A program made the translations under genes and the position numbers. Below are positions 1 through 8,240 of a stretch of DNA of 64,000 nt, piece by piece (the first letter of the stretch is position 1; each line of letters opens with the position of its first letter). Origin of the DNA: Methylobacter marinus A45. Lineage in GTDB: Bacteria; Pseudomonadota; Gammaproteobacteria; Methylococcales; Methylomonadaceae. A model generated the notes under the pieces. It was not told the origin of the DNA. It saw only the letters and a list, made by a program, of their open reading frames with translations, and ran no database searches. Location: assembly GCF_000383855.1 (NCBI RefSeq), contig NZ_KB912877.1, positions 1,687,185 to 1,751,184 on the forward strand, in the 5' to 3' direction.

Positions 1-1131
1 TTAGGTCTGGAAATCGGCACCGCTGTGCTTGCCTGGATGGGGCTGGGATTTCTGGCGGTTGCCATTGGCCAGGGAATGGGAGAACTGACCGCCGTTCTCA
101 CGCACGCCATCCGCCGTGCCTGGTATGCGGCCGATCATCATCACCCGCAGTTCGAAACCGACCGGGCGGCTGAAGGCCTGGCCCAAGCTGTGGGCATTTT
201 ATTCCGCCTGATCCTCCAGGGCCTGCTGGCCTATGTGCTGAAAAAAGGCGCGGTCAGCTCCAGCCAGGCCGCGCTCTCGACAGCGCAGACCCTATCACGG
301 AGCGGCACCGGCGCTGCCGCCGACGCAACCCTGGCCGAAGTCTCCGCGCTGTTGCGGAAAAACAAACTGCCTGACGGGTTTGTCGTCTGGCTTGAAAGGA
401 ACTGGGACGATCTGAAACGAAATCCCAAGCTGGTAAGCAATAAAACCGGTCCGAATAGTTCATCTCAATCATCATCGTCGGCAGCGACGCCGTCGGAACT
501 GAAAGGGATGAGGGAGAGACAGGGGCGTGAGGATATCGGGAAAAATCCCGGTAATGGAAATCGACCTGTCGGTGAAAGAATCTCTCTCGATACAATGACG
601 GGTAAGGATACTTCGGGTGTTCCAGACAATATTCGCATTCGTGGAGCAGCAGAAAACCCAAGATTAGCACCATATAATTTGAATGCAGATGGTGTAATTA
701 GAACTCAACAGGAAGCGACTGATCTTGCTCGATCATATGGTGTTGAAATCGGTGACGATATAACTATCGGATTTATGAAAAACTGGACTAGAACAGACGC
801 GGATGCGGAATATTTTTATCGCTTGAGAGATTACAAACCAGATGATTGGGTTGAATGGGATGATTTTTTTCACGAAACGACTGGCAAAATTCCTGTTAGG
901 TTCAACGCCAATATCTTAAATAGTGATGAATCAATAGTAGCTCACATTTCTCATGAAATGTATGAGCTCAATGCTTTGAGAAATATTTTTGCGGAGAGAG
1001 GGGCTATGCGTGCTCGAGAGCTGAACAAACTAATTGCTACAAGGCGCCAAGGTGGTCTTGCTGGAAACTTTCATGAGAAAGCTTGGGACATGGCTGATCA
1101 ACTTGTCTTCAAGATGAGAGGAGGTCAATAA
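1..1131 (+). CDS. Polymorphic toxin, C-terminal part (5' end outside window)
   Basis: The reading frame is open from the first base, so the start lies upstream. The first ~140 residues are hydrophobic and alanine-rich (membrane-like segments near residues 5-25 and 65-85) and resemble the N-terminal region of contact-dependent or type VI-exported polymorphic toxins (DUF6861-like, from memory). After about base 440 composition changes to AT-rich, with a Ser/Gln-rich linker and then a distinct C-terminal domain. That domain contains an AHISHEMYE segment (an HExxE-like pattern) and ends in a helical region. The toxin activity is not identified; a metal-dependent hydrolase is only a guess. The next gene starts 1 base after the stop, which is typical of a toxin/immunity pair. 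Confidence 0.7.
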   Translation, partial: LGLEIGTAVLAWMGLGFLAVAIGQGMGELTAVLTHAIRRAWYAADHHHPQFETDRAAEGLAQAVGILFRLILQGLLAYVLKKGAVSSSQAALSTAQTLSRSGTGAAADATLAEVSALLRKNKLPDGFVVWLERNWDDLKRNPKLVSNKTGPNSSSQSSSSAATPSELKGMRERQGREDIGKNPGNGNRPVGERISLDTMTGKDTSGVPDNIRIRGAAENPRLAPYNLNADGVIRTQQEATDLARSYGVEIGDDITIGFMKNWTRTDADAEYFYRLRDYKPDDWVEWDDFFHETTGKIPVRFNANILNSDESIVAHISHEMYELNALRNIFAERGAMRARELNKLIATRRQGGLAGNFHEKAWDMADQLVFKMRGGQ

Positions 1132-1132
1132 G

Positions 1133-1423
1133 ATGAGCTTTTCACAGACTAAGAGTGAAATAGAAGAACTACTTGAGAATCACGCTAATGGACTTTACAC
1201 CTCCGGAGAAGTGGTATCTATAGTCATTGGCTTATTTGATGAATCGAATATCGATGAACTTTGGGAGACGCTTCCCGATTGGTTGAAGAAAAATATATGC
1301 TCCCTTCTTGCTGATTTTTCAGAAATAGATGAGTTGGTTTCGTTTGGTAGAGGAGACCACGAGCTTATCAAAAAACAGAATTTATTCGTGAAAAATTGGC
1401 TTTCTAGGAATAACCAAATTTAG
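1133..1423 (+). CDS. Probable immunity protein for the upstream toxin
   Basis: This 96-residue acidic protein has no signal peptide or membrane segment. The start is set by ATG one base after the toxin stop, with the GAGAGGAGG tract at the end of the toxin gene acting as ribosome-binding site. The sequence is AT-rich like the toxin tip and unlike the toxin N-terminal part, so tip and immunity gene probably moved together. I do not recognise the family. Function is inferred from position, size and composition: it should bind and neutralise the cognate toxin domain in the cytoplasm. No further toxin tip or second immunity gene follows before the repeat at 1498. Confidence 0.6.
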   Translation: MSFSQTKSEIEELLENHANGLYTSGEVVSIVIGLFDESNIDELWETLPDWLKKNICSLLADFSEIDELVSFGRGDHELIKKQNLFVKNWLSRNNQI

Positions 1424-1497
1424 GTTATAAATGACCGTATGAAGGATGAATCGTAGGATGGATTTGCCTCGGCAATCCACCGACAAACATAGTCTTA

Positions 1498-2085
1498 ACT
1501 GATGTTACGCACGAGCGGTTTCATCCCGTTTGCCGCGCCGAGCACCGCAGCTTTTGCCGAGACAAATCGGCAGGATAGCCGATTTGCATGCATCGCACCC
1601 AAAGGGCGAGGCACAGGGATGTGCCGAGTGAGCAGCCCGAAGGGGCGCTTCATGGATGAAGCGCGTTGCCAAAGGGACAGGAGTCCCTTTGGCAACCCTC
1701 GGCGAATACCCGCAAGGGGCACAAGAACGAGGGGCACAGGGAGCAAGCGGCAACGGGCGGCCTGCTGACTCGTGCCGTCCAGGCACTCGCGCTGCGCGTG
1801 CTTCGCATCCAAATCCGCTCCAGGCAGATTTGTCTTTGGTTACTTTCTTTTCGACTGCATGGATGCAGGAGGTAGAGCAATGCAGGAGCAATTGCCGAGG
1901 CCGCGCAAAGACAAATTCGCCAGGAGCGAATTTGGTCAGCTTTAGCTGACCCGAAGGGAGAAGCCCAAGGATGGGCTTCTCAGCGTAACTCGCCTTCGGG
2001 TGCGATAAACCCGATTAAATAAAAACGTCGCGCTAGCGACACTTTATTAAATCGATCTAACTTCAACTGGCCGCGTAACATCAGG
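1498..2085. repeat. 588-bp non-coding element bounded by inverted ACTGATGTTACGC ends
   Basis: The left end reads ACTGATGTTACGC (1498-1510) and the right end GCGTAACATCAGG (2073-2085), a near-perfect terminal inverted repeat. The same ends bound unrelated inserts at 19308, 31353 and 51532. Short open frames on both strands look like by-products of palindromic DNA. The interior is packed with hairpins and, near 2014-2052, an imperfect palindrome flanked by A and T runs that could terminate transcription in either direction. It is probably a non-autonomous mobile or dispersed repeat; no transposase is encoded. Confidence 0.65.
1563..1981 (+). other. Array of eight hairpins with GGA-bearing loops
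   Basis: Read on the plus strand, eight inverted repeats have GGA in the loop: 1563-1586 (9-bp stem, loop AGGATA), 1610-1625 (5 bp, AGGGAT), 1645-1664 (7 bp, ATGGAT), 1665-1696 (14-bp perfect stem, AGGA), 1855-1868 (4 bp, ATGGAT), 1877-1894 (AGGA, one bulge), 1912-1934 (9 bp, CAGGA) and 1958-1981 (9 bp, AAGGAT). GGA exposed in hairpin loops is the binding signature of CsrA/RsmA and the design of CsrB/RsmZ-type sponge RNAs. Whether this segment is transcribed is not visible. It lies inside a repeat element, so it may instead be a purely DNA-level repeat. Confidence 0.45.
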
Positions 2086-2275
2086 TCTTAAAACTGTCAT
2101 GTTCCACAATATTGCTGGCCTGCTTGAAATGGCGGTTTGCTGCGCGAAACCGCCCTACTTCACTGCCTTCTTTAATGGCCGAAACTGGCTCAATTCCATT
2201 GGCCATTGACACAATTTTGCAATCTTTTTAGCGTACAGTTGAGAATCACAAGCTTTACGCTTTATAAGGTTAAAT

Positions 2276-3748
2276 ATGCGAAAAAATCAACACCCTTCGA
2301 CATCAAAAATAGAATCTGCCTTTTTAGCTGATATTTTTGAACGACTACTCGATTTGAAGGAGAAAATGACACTCGGCATCGATCCCGAACAAGACAATCT
2401 CTCTTTACTCAACCTGCACCACTACCTCAACCTGCGAAAATACGATTTCTCACAACTGCAAGATGATCTCACCAAAGTGGGACTTTCTTCATTCGGACGA
2501 TCCCAAGCCCATATGGAAGCGAGCGTGAATGTCGCCCTAGAGATACTTTCCATAGCATTAAACAAAGGGCTCCCTCATCAAAAATCCCGCTTAAGCTATG
2601 AAGCCTCTCATGCGATCATGGATAAAAATGCTCAAATTTTTTCCAATATTGGCAATAAAACCAAGATTATGATTACCGTCCCCACGGATTACCATGAGAA
2701 CTGGTTTAGTGATCTCTCACGAGAGGGGGCACACCTGTTTCGTATCAACACCGCGCACGACACCCCTGATGCATGGAGCAAGATGGCAAAAGAAATCAAA
2801 AAAGTCTCGTCCGAAGATAAAGATTTAAAAATCTACGTCGATCTCTCGGGTCCGAAAATCCGAACCAGCCTAAAAAAATCGAAAAAACCGGATAAAGAAA
2901 AAAAGATTAAAGTGTTTTGCGGTGACAAAATCTTTATTCATACCAGTGATTCGTCACCATCGGAAAAAGAAACAAAACATTATGATGCCGTCATAGGATG
3001 TACATTGGATAAAGTCGGAAGCTTAGTCAAAGTCGGAGATCCTATCTTTTTAGACGATGGAAAAATCGAACTTTGTATTGATGAAATCTTTGGTGAAAAC
3101 ATCGTGTGCAGCGTTATAACGCACAGTGATGAGGGGAGTAAAATTAAAGACGAAAAGGGGATCAATTTTCCAAATAGCGACATCGCGCTCCATGCCATCT
3201 GTGATCATGATAGAGAAGTTCTCCCACATATCTGCGAATACGCGGACATTATCGGTATTTCTTTTACCCAAATGCCTGAAGATATTACCGATCTAATCGA
3301 CGAACTCGAAAAATTAGGAAAAAAAGGGGAGATTTCGATTGTTGCAAAAATAGAAACCAAAAAAGGGGTTCACAACCTCCCGGCCATCCTCGAAACACTC
3401 ATCAAGTACGGAAATTCCGGCATCATGATCGCACGGGGTGATTTGGCTATCGAAATCGGATTTGAAAACCTAGCCTATATGCAAGAAGAGATCCTCGATC
3501 TCTGTACGGCGGCGCATATACCCGTCATCTTGGCAACCCAAGTGCTTGAGAACAAAATGAAAACCAACATCCCAAGCCGCGCCGAAATCTCTGATGTTGC
3601 CTTTGCCCACAAAGCAGAATGTGTAATGCTCAATAAGGGGGGGTATACCCTAGAGACGATCAAAATCATCAGAACGATTTTTGCCCAAATGGATTTGATT
3701 TTTCGAAAAAACAAACTGCTCTACAATCCAAGCTTTCAGTGGAAATAG
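2276..3748 (+). CDS. Pyruvate kinase-like protein, AT-rich
   Basis: This 490-residue protein has a pyruvate kinase barrel preceded by ~120 extra residues. Recognisable family blocks are KIMITVP, FRINTAH (usual FRLNFSH), VDLSGPKIRT (usual DLxGPKIR), AKIET (the catalytic Lys segment, usual KIE), GIMIARGDLAIE (usual MVARGDLGVE) and ILATQVLENKM (usual ATQMLESM). The usual C-terminal allosteric domain is absent: the protein stops soon after the barrel. ATG follows AAGGTTAAAT. Composition and codon use (many AAA, AAT, ATT) differ strongly from neighbours, so transfer from a low-GC donor is likely. It should convert phosphoenolpyruvate and ADP to pyruvate and ATP, but several motif changes leave activity unproven. 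Confidence 0.8.
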   Translation: MRKNQHPSTSKIESAFLADIFERLLDLKEKMTLGIDPEQDNLSLLNLHHYLNLRKYDFSQLQDDLTKVGLSSFGRSQAHMEASVNVALEILSIALNKGLPHQKSRLSYEASHAIMDKNAQIFSNIGNKTKIMITVPTDYHENWFSDLSREGAHLFRINTAHDTPDAWSKMAKEIKKVSSEDKDLKIYVDLSGPKIRTSLKKSKKPDKEKKIKVFCGDKIFIHTSDSSPSEKETKHYDAVIGCTLDKVGSLVKVGDPIFLDDGKIELCIDEIFGENIVCSVITHSDEGSKIKDEKGINFPNSDIALHAICDHDREVLPHICEYADIIGISFTQMPEDITDLIDELEKLGKKGEISIVAKIETKKGVHNLPAILETLIKYGNSGIMIARGDLAIEIGFENLAYMQEEILDLCTAAHIPVILATQVLENKMKTNIPSRAEISDVAFAHKAECVMLNKGGYTLETIKIIRTIFAQMDLIFRKNKLLYNPSFQWK

Positions 3749-3929
3749 AATATCGGCTTCGGTAAAGTCGAACCGTTCATCGACGAATCCACTGATTCCA
3801 AGAAGCGACGGAGATATTTTTGATGTGAATGAGCCTAAACACCGTGAGGTCCTCAGCTTTCGCTATCCGAACAATAATCAATAGGGGGCAGACTCTATTG
3901 ATGACCTTATTGACCTTTGAGGGTTGTGC

Positions 3930-4043
3930 CATCAGGCAAGTCGCGATGTATACCCAAAGGGCATAAAGGCATCGCTCCCACGGAAACAGCCATAACCTGA
4001 AAGAATAATCGAGTTTATTTTTAACTGAATCCGCACCTGCGGT
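3930..4043. repeat. Degraded copy of the 51.5-kb repeat element
   Basis: This segment matches, with decay, the interior of the element at 51532-51798, including the GTCGCGATGTA arm, a 17-bp TACCC-GGGCATAAA unit (3951-3967), the GGCATCGCTCCCA arm and the AACTGAATCCGCACCTG tail. The flanks at 3749-3929 and 4044-4169 hold no gene that I can support. A fragment near 3880 resembles the GGGGTCAGACTCGATTGA repeat found at 35-39 kb. Confidence 0.6.
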
Positions 4044-4169
4044 AGTATAAAAAACGGATGCCGTAAAAAATATTCCTGCTTCGTCTCATTTCCGCGCAAG
4101 CAGAAGCCAGAATCAGGCGGATTTGTGTTTTAATGGCTGAGCGCTACCCGTAAAGCAAAATTACCCAGC

Positions 4170-4928
4170 ATGAGGATGAAAAGCATGTCGTTTATCCATA
4201 AATCCATGAGTCCTTTAGTCTGCTGCCTGCCGATATTCACTGGCCTTGCGCACGCCGATACGTACGTTAACACGACCGGCGGCACTGTTGCCGTCTCGGG
4301 GAACGGCGTGGTTATCATCAACGGCAAAGTGGTCTCCGGCGATGCGGTGAAGGCCAGCGGCCCGGAGCAGACGGAGGAAAGATCGGTTCCCCCCTACAAT
4401 GACATCCAGATCGATGCGCCTGTACAGATGACCTATGAGGTATCGGATACCCGCGCGCTAAAGGTGACCGCGCCAGCGAATGTGTTGCCGCTGCTTTCCA
4501 CGAGCGTCGTTGACGGGCGCTTGACTGTTGATCTTAAAGGTTCGGTTGTCAGCCTGAATGATCCCATCCGCGTTGATGCCTCAGGGCCAAGCCCGCGGTC
4601 CGTCACCCTCTCAGGAGCCGGTTCCGCCAATTTCATGAACCTGTCCGGCCCGGCCGTAACCCTGAATGTCAATGGCTCAAGCAAAATTGTGGCGACCGGC
4701 AGCATGACACAATTGACCGCCTCGATAAGCGGTTCCGGCCGCCTCGATGCATCGTTGCTTCAGGCTGAAGAAATCAATCTGTCTGCGTCAGGGGCCGCCA
4801 ATGTATCGGCATTCGCCTCCCGCTCGATTGCTGGCGATATTTCAGGGGCGAGCCGTGCTATCATCTCTGGCGCTCCTGCCCGCCGAAAGGTGGCGGTTTC
4901 CGGGGCCGCGAAGATTACCTATCGCTAA
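4170..4928 (+). CDS. Secreted GIN-domain (DUF2807) protein
   Basis: The 252-residue product begins with a signal peptide (hydrophobic run ending in LAHA, cleavage before DTYVNT). The mature part has a short linker followed by the repetitive Ser/Gly/Ala/Val beta pattern (SGAGSANFMNLSG, SGSGRLDASLLQ, SGAANVSAF, SGASRAIISG) of the head-GIN/DUF2807 fold, a putative auto-transporter adhesin-like right-handed beta structure. It should be periplasmic or surface-exposed; its ligand is unknown. ATG codons at 4170, 4176 and 4185 are possible starts. It stands alone: the next gene is convergent. Confidence 0.8.
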   Translation: MRMKSMSFIHKSMSPLVCCLPIFTGLAHADTYVNTTGGTVAVSGNGVVIINGKVVSGDAVKASGPEQTEERSVPPYNDIQIDAPVQMTYEVSDTRALKVTAPANVLPLLSTSVVDGRLTVDLKGSVVSLNDPIRVDASGPSPRSVTLSGAGSANFMNLSGPAVTLNVNGSSKIVATGSMTQLTASISGSGRLDASLLQAEEINLSASGAANVSAFASRSIAGDISGASRAIISGAPARRKVAVSGAAKITYR

Positions 4929-5002
4929 AAACCGGGGTTCATGGGACGCCCGCCGGCCGCAAATGCCGCGTTTATTATCGGCCGATACGTCCCATGCGTC
5001 AG

Positions 5003-5188
5003 TTATAGTTCGGCTATCAATTCCGTTACCGCCATCTCGCAGGAGCCGCAGCCCGCGCAGGCGCCTGTCAGCCTGGATATGGTGTCCAGGTCGTCGATGC
5101 CGTTGCCGACAAGCTCCTTGATTTTCTCCCTGGTCGTGCCGCTGCAGTAGCAAATAAAGTCGTTGTTGTTCAGGTTAATATCATTCAT
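5003..5188 (-). CDS. BFD-like [2Fe-2S] ferredoxin
   Basis: This small protein of about 61 residues has four cysteines arranged CYCSGTT and CAGCGSC, the pattern of the bacterioferritin-associated ferredoxin (BFD, Fer2_BFD) helix-turn-helix fold that binds one [2Fe-2S] cluster. In characterised members BFD reduces the ferric core of bacterioferritin to release iron. No bacterioferritin gene is nearby, so its partner here is unknown. The start at 5188 is chosen because family members begin a few residues before the first cysteine; an upstream ATG at 5227 would add 13 residues. Neither has a strong ribosome-binding site. Confidence 0.75.
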   Translation of the reverse strand: MNDINLNNNDFICYCSGTTREKIKELVGNGIDDLDTISRLTGACAGCGSCEMAVTELIAEL

Positions 5189-5383
5189 CTGGATTAAGTG
5201 CGTGGGATGGACCAAACGCGCGCCCATCGGGCTGGCGTTTCAAATGCCGGACATTTTATCATGCATGCGCCATCCTGTGCCGCTCGCAAAAAACATAGGC
5301 CGGGCAAGTTCCCACCCGGTATCTAACCAGTTCTCCGTTCCGTTGGAGCGAACGTTTTCGAGCCAACGGAATGCCAGCCCCCG

Positions 5384-7219
5384 CTACTCGGTGTCGCAGC
5401 CCAGCGAACTTACGCTGCCGGGTGCTTTTTTGGTCCGTTTCATGCGCTCGCCTGGCTCCTGATTAAAGCCTTCGGCCTGCAAACGCCAGAGCGTTTCGAA
5501 CACGCCGCCGCGCCGACGCAGTTCATGAGGCTGCCCGTATTCGACAATCCGCCCCTGGTGCAGCACGACAATGTGGTCGAAGCAGGAGAGCGTCGACAGC
5601 CGGTGCGCCACCGCCAGCACCGTGCGGCCTTGCATCAGCTGGCTCAGCGCGGCCTGGATTTCGGTCTCGGCTTCGGTATCAAGCGCCGAAGTGGCTTCGT
5701 CGAGAATCAGGATAGGCGCGTCCTTGAGAAAAGCGCGGGCCAGCCCCAGGCGCTGGCGCTGGCCGCCGGAGAGCATCACGCCGCGTTCGCCGACCAGGGT
5801 CTCATAGCCGCTCGGCAGTTCGCGGATAAAGCCATCGCTGAAGGCGTGCCGCGCGGCTTCGTACACCTGCTCGTCGGTCGCATCGGGACGGCCGTAGCGG
5901 ATGTTCTCCAGAATGGTGCGGTTGAACAGCGCCGTCTCCTGCGGCACCACGGCGATTTTCTCCCGTAGGCTGTCCTGGCTGACACCGCGAATATCCTGGC
6001 CGTCGATCAGAATACGCCCGCCCTGCACGTCGTCGAGACGCTGGATCAGACTGATCAGGGTGGATTTGCCGGCACCGGAGGGGCCGACGATGCCGACCTT
6101 TTGCCCGGCCGGAATGTGCAGGCTGAAGTCCTTGAATACCTCGCGGCGGCCCCGGTAGCTGAAGTGAATGTCCTCGAAGTCGATGCGGCCTTCCTCCAGG
6201 GTCAGGCCGACCTCGGGATCATCCAGGCTGTGCGGCTGGTTGATGATGCGCAGAGTGTCGGCAATGGCGCCGATCTGCTGGGTGCTGTCCACCAGCGCCA
6301 GGGCCAGATCGCGCGAGCCGTGCAGGATGCGGAAAGTCAGCGCGCTGACCATGACCACATCGCCGGTGGTGACATTGCCGGCCAGCCACATGTTGATGGC
6401 CCAGACCAGCATACTGCCGGCCATCAGCGACAGGCAGATATCGTGTATCACCCGGACTTTTTCCAGATACATCCAGCTGTGCCGCTGGGCGTGCGCTTCG
6501 TGGCCGATCTCCCGGGCCAGACGTTCGCTTTCGCGGTCGCGGGCCGAGAACGCCTTGATGGTCCAGACATTGGACACGGCATCGACCAGTTCGCCGCCGA
6601 CCCGCGCGGCCTGAGCGGCGAACTGCTGGTGCTTGTCGCGGCCGCGGATGCCGAAGCCGGTAATCAGCGCGGCAACCACGAGCACGAAGCCGATCAGCGC
6701 CAGTGCCATGCGCTGGTCGACGCTAAGCAGCACGATCACGGCACCGAGGAAATCGACGATGGGCGGCACGATCTTCCAGATCAGCCCGCCGTAAACCATG
6801 CCCGACGCATTGCCGAGCGCCGAGATCCGGTTGCCCAGCGAGCCCGCCGAATGCTCGTTGAAATAGCGCATTGAATGGCCTGTCAGGTATTTGAACAGAT
6901 CGACGCGGATATCCGCGCAACTGGCTACGACCGTGCGGCAGCCTAGCCAGCCGCCGAGGCGCCACAGGATATTCTCGATGACGATCAGGCCGATCAACAG
7001 CCCCAGGGAGAACCAGACCTTGCCATGCTCCCGGTCTCCGCCGGCCATGGCATCGACCAGCAGCTTCATGCCGTATTGCACCGCCACCGCGCAAAGCGCG
7101 CCGCCGATGATAAGACTCATCAGTCCCGCGAAGCGCCAGGGACGTATCCCCATATAATGCCAGAGAAAGGCCAGCGGCTTGCTGGGCAAAGGTTTGGTTT
7201 TCGAATCGGGATTGTTCAT
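5384..7219 (-). CDS. ABC exporter half-transporter (fused permease and ATPase)
   Basis: The 611-residue protein has about six N-terminal membrane helices (residues ~20-310, ABC transporter type-1 domain) and a C-terminal ATPase. The ATPase shows Walker A GPSGAGKST, a Q-loop in VVPQETALF, signature LSGGQRQR, Walker B ILILDEATSALD and the switch His in VAHRLST. It belongs to the MsbA/LmrA-like exporters and should act as a homodimer moving lipids, drugs or peptides outward across the inner membrane. The substrate is not predictable. The start at 7219 (MNNPDSK) is preferred; the open frame extends to 7318 without similarity. No accessory gene adjoins it. Confidence 0.88.
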   Translation of the reverse strand: MNNPDSKTKPLPSKPLAFLWHYMGIRPWRFAGLMSLIIGGALCAVAVQYGMKLLVDAMAGGDREHGKVWFSLGLLIGLIVIENILWRLGGWLGCRTVVASCADIRVDLFKYLTGHSMRYFNEHSAGSLGNRISALGNASGMVYGGLIWKIVPPIVDFLGAVIVLLSVDQRMALALIGFVLVVAALITGFGIRGRDKHQQFAAQAARVGGELVDAVSNVWTIKAFSARDRESERLAREIGHEAHAQRHSWMYLEKVRVIHDICLSLMAGSMLVWAINMWLAGNVTTGDVVMVSALTFRILHGSRDLALALVDSTQQIGAIADTLRIINQPHSLDDPEVGLTLEEGRIDFEDIHFSYRGRREVFKDFSLHIPAGQKVGIVGPSGAGKSTLISLIQRLDDVQGGRILIDGQDIRGVSQDSLREKIAVVPQETALFNRTILENIRYGRPDATDEQVYEAARHAFSDGFIRELPSGYETLVGERGVMLSGGQRQRLGLARAFLKDAPILILDEATSALDTEAETEIQAALSQLMQGRTVLAVAHRLSTLSCFDHIVVLHQGRIVEYGQPHELRRRGGVFETLWRLQAEGFNQEPGERMKRTKKAPGSVSSLGCDTE

Positions 7220-7457
7220 GGGCGGGCAGTCAATTGTTGAGGTGGTTTTGACGGCGGCGGAGCCGGGTTGGCAGTCGCGGCGTGCCGGCAAGCCTTGCAC
7301 GTTCGCTTCTTGCGCCATGGCGGCACAACGTCAGGATGCGTCAAATCAGAAGATACAGCCGGTATCAGGAACAACATCGGTACGATCGGCATGTGCTCTG
7401 CATGGGCTTATGGAATAGGTGCCGGTCAGCAAGTCCGGCTTCCCCGCTCGCGGTTCA

Positions 7458-8048
7458 TTAGCGGCGGTCTGGCACCCGGCCGGCGCCGGTCCCGGACAGC
7501 CTTAATCCCGGCAGGCCTAATACCAGCGGCATGAGCGTTTCGGGCTCCGCCAGCTGTTGCCTGTTATCCGAATCCAGGTTGCCAACGCCCATGATGCAGC
7601 CAGTGGCATCGCCGGCTGTCCCGTCCGGAAATGCCAACCCGCCGCTGAGGAGAAAACCGGCCGGGGACGCGGCGCAGCCGTTTTCGAGGCCGGAATCGGC
7701 CAGGATCTTACCGGTGGAGTTGCCCAGGAAGGCGATGACCTGAAAGAAGACGAGGATGCCGCTGTAGCTCCAAAGAAAATGGTAACTGACTGACTCAGGG
7801 GCTGTCGCCGAGAAGAGTCCGCTTTTCCCGGCGAAATCCGCGCCCCGTTTCAGGCTGTAGCTCAGGTCCCGGTCAGTGAACGTATTGATAACGGCTGATG
7901 GGATTCCGGACCCTGTGATGGACCAGGCAACTGGACTCGCCATGACAGCCTGGCGGCTGGCAGGCAACAATCCTCCGCAAAGCAAAAGCAGTACAGCAAT
8001 GGTGAACCCGAGTCTTGGCGTTCTCAGTAAACTCTCAAGGACTCTCAT
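7458..8048 (-). CDS. PEP-CTERM-like exported protein
   Basis: The start at 8048 follows a strong AAAAGGAGGCATGC site. The 196-residue product has a signal peptide (hydrophobic LGFTIAVLLLLCGGLLPA), a mid-region with a Gly/Ser-rich secreted-protein character, and a C-terminus AEPETLMPLVLGLPGLRL that resembles a PEP-CTERM sorting signal (PEP motif, hydrophobic helix). In good PEP-CTERM proteins the helix is followed directly by a short basic tail. Here the tail is longer and Gly-rich, so the end may be frameshifted or degenerate. These proteins are processed by exosortase and go to the cell surface or extracellular matrix. The IS200/IS605 element is inserted about 60 bp upstream and may separate it from its promoter. 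Confidence 0.6.
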   Translation of the reverse strand: MRVLESLLRTPRLGFTIAVLLLLCGGLLPASRQAVMASPVAWSITGSGIPSAVINTFTDRDLSYSLKRGADFAGKSGLFSATAPESVSYHFLWSYSGILVFFQVIAFLGNSTGKILADSGLENGCAASPAGFLLSGGLAFPDGTAGDATGCIMGVGNLDSDNRQQLAEPETLMPLVLGLPGLRLSGTGAGRVPDRR

Positions 8049-8090
8049 GCATGCCTCCTTTTCTGAACCCGTCAGTTTGATTGCCTTGAT

Positions 8091-8240
8091 CAAGGTAAGT
8101 TTCGCATTGACATCCTCACCGCCCTAAAGAGGCGGTGATTCCTGATTTTTCAGAAGTGACCTTGCGTCGCCGCTTGTCACTGGTTCCTGTTGCCGGTGGC
8201 ATTACTGCGCCACTCGCTTGGCAGGCTAACTGCCGGTGTC
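8091..8240 (-). ncRNA. Putative reRNA (omega RNA) of TnpB
   Basis: By family analogy the guide RNA covers the 3' end of tnpB, ends its scaffold at the right-end hairpin (8116-8138) and continues about 16-20 nt into flanking DNA as guide. Here the guide would be read on the minus strand from about 8110 towards 8091, between the element and the PEP-CTERM-like gene. The boundaries are inferred, not seen. Confidence 0.4.

Noticed and set aside
1502..1949. Several overlapping open frames on both strands
   Set aside because: They run through dense palindromes, have no ribosome-binding sites and resemble read-through of repeats, so they are taken as non-coding.
6101..6874. Long plus-strand open frame (257 codons)
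   Set aside because: It is the antisense of a clear ABC transporter gene; Gln/His/Asp-rich composition is typical of antisense frames in GC-rich genes.
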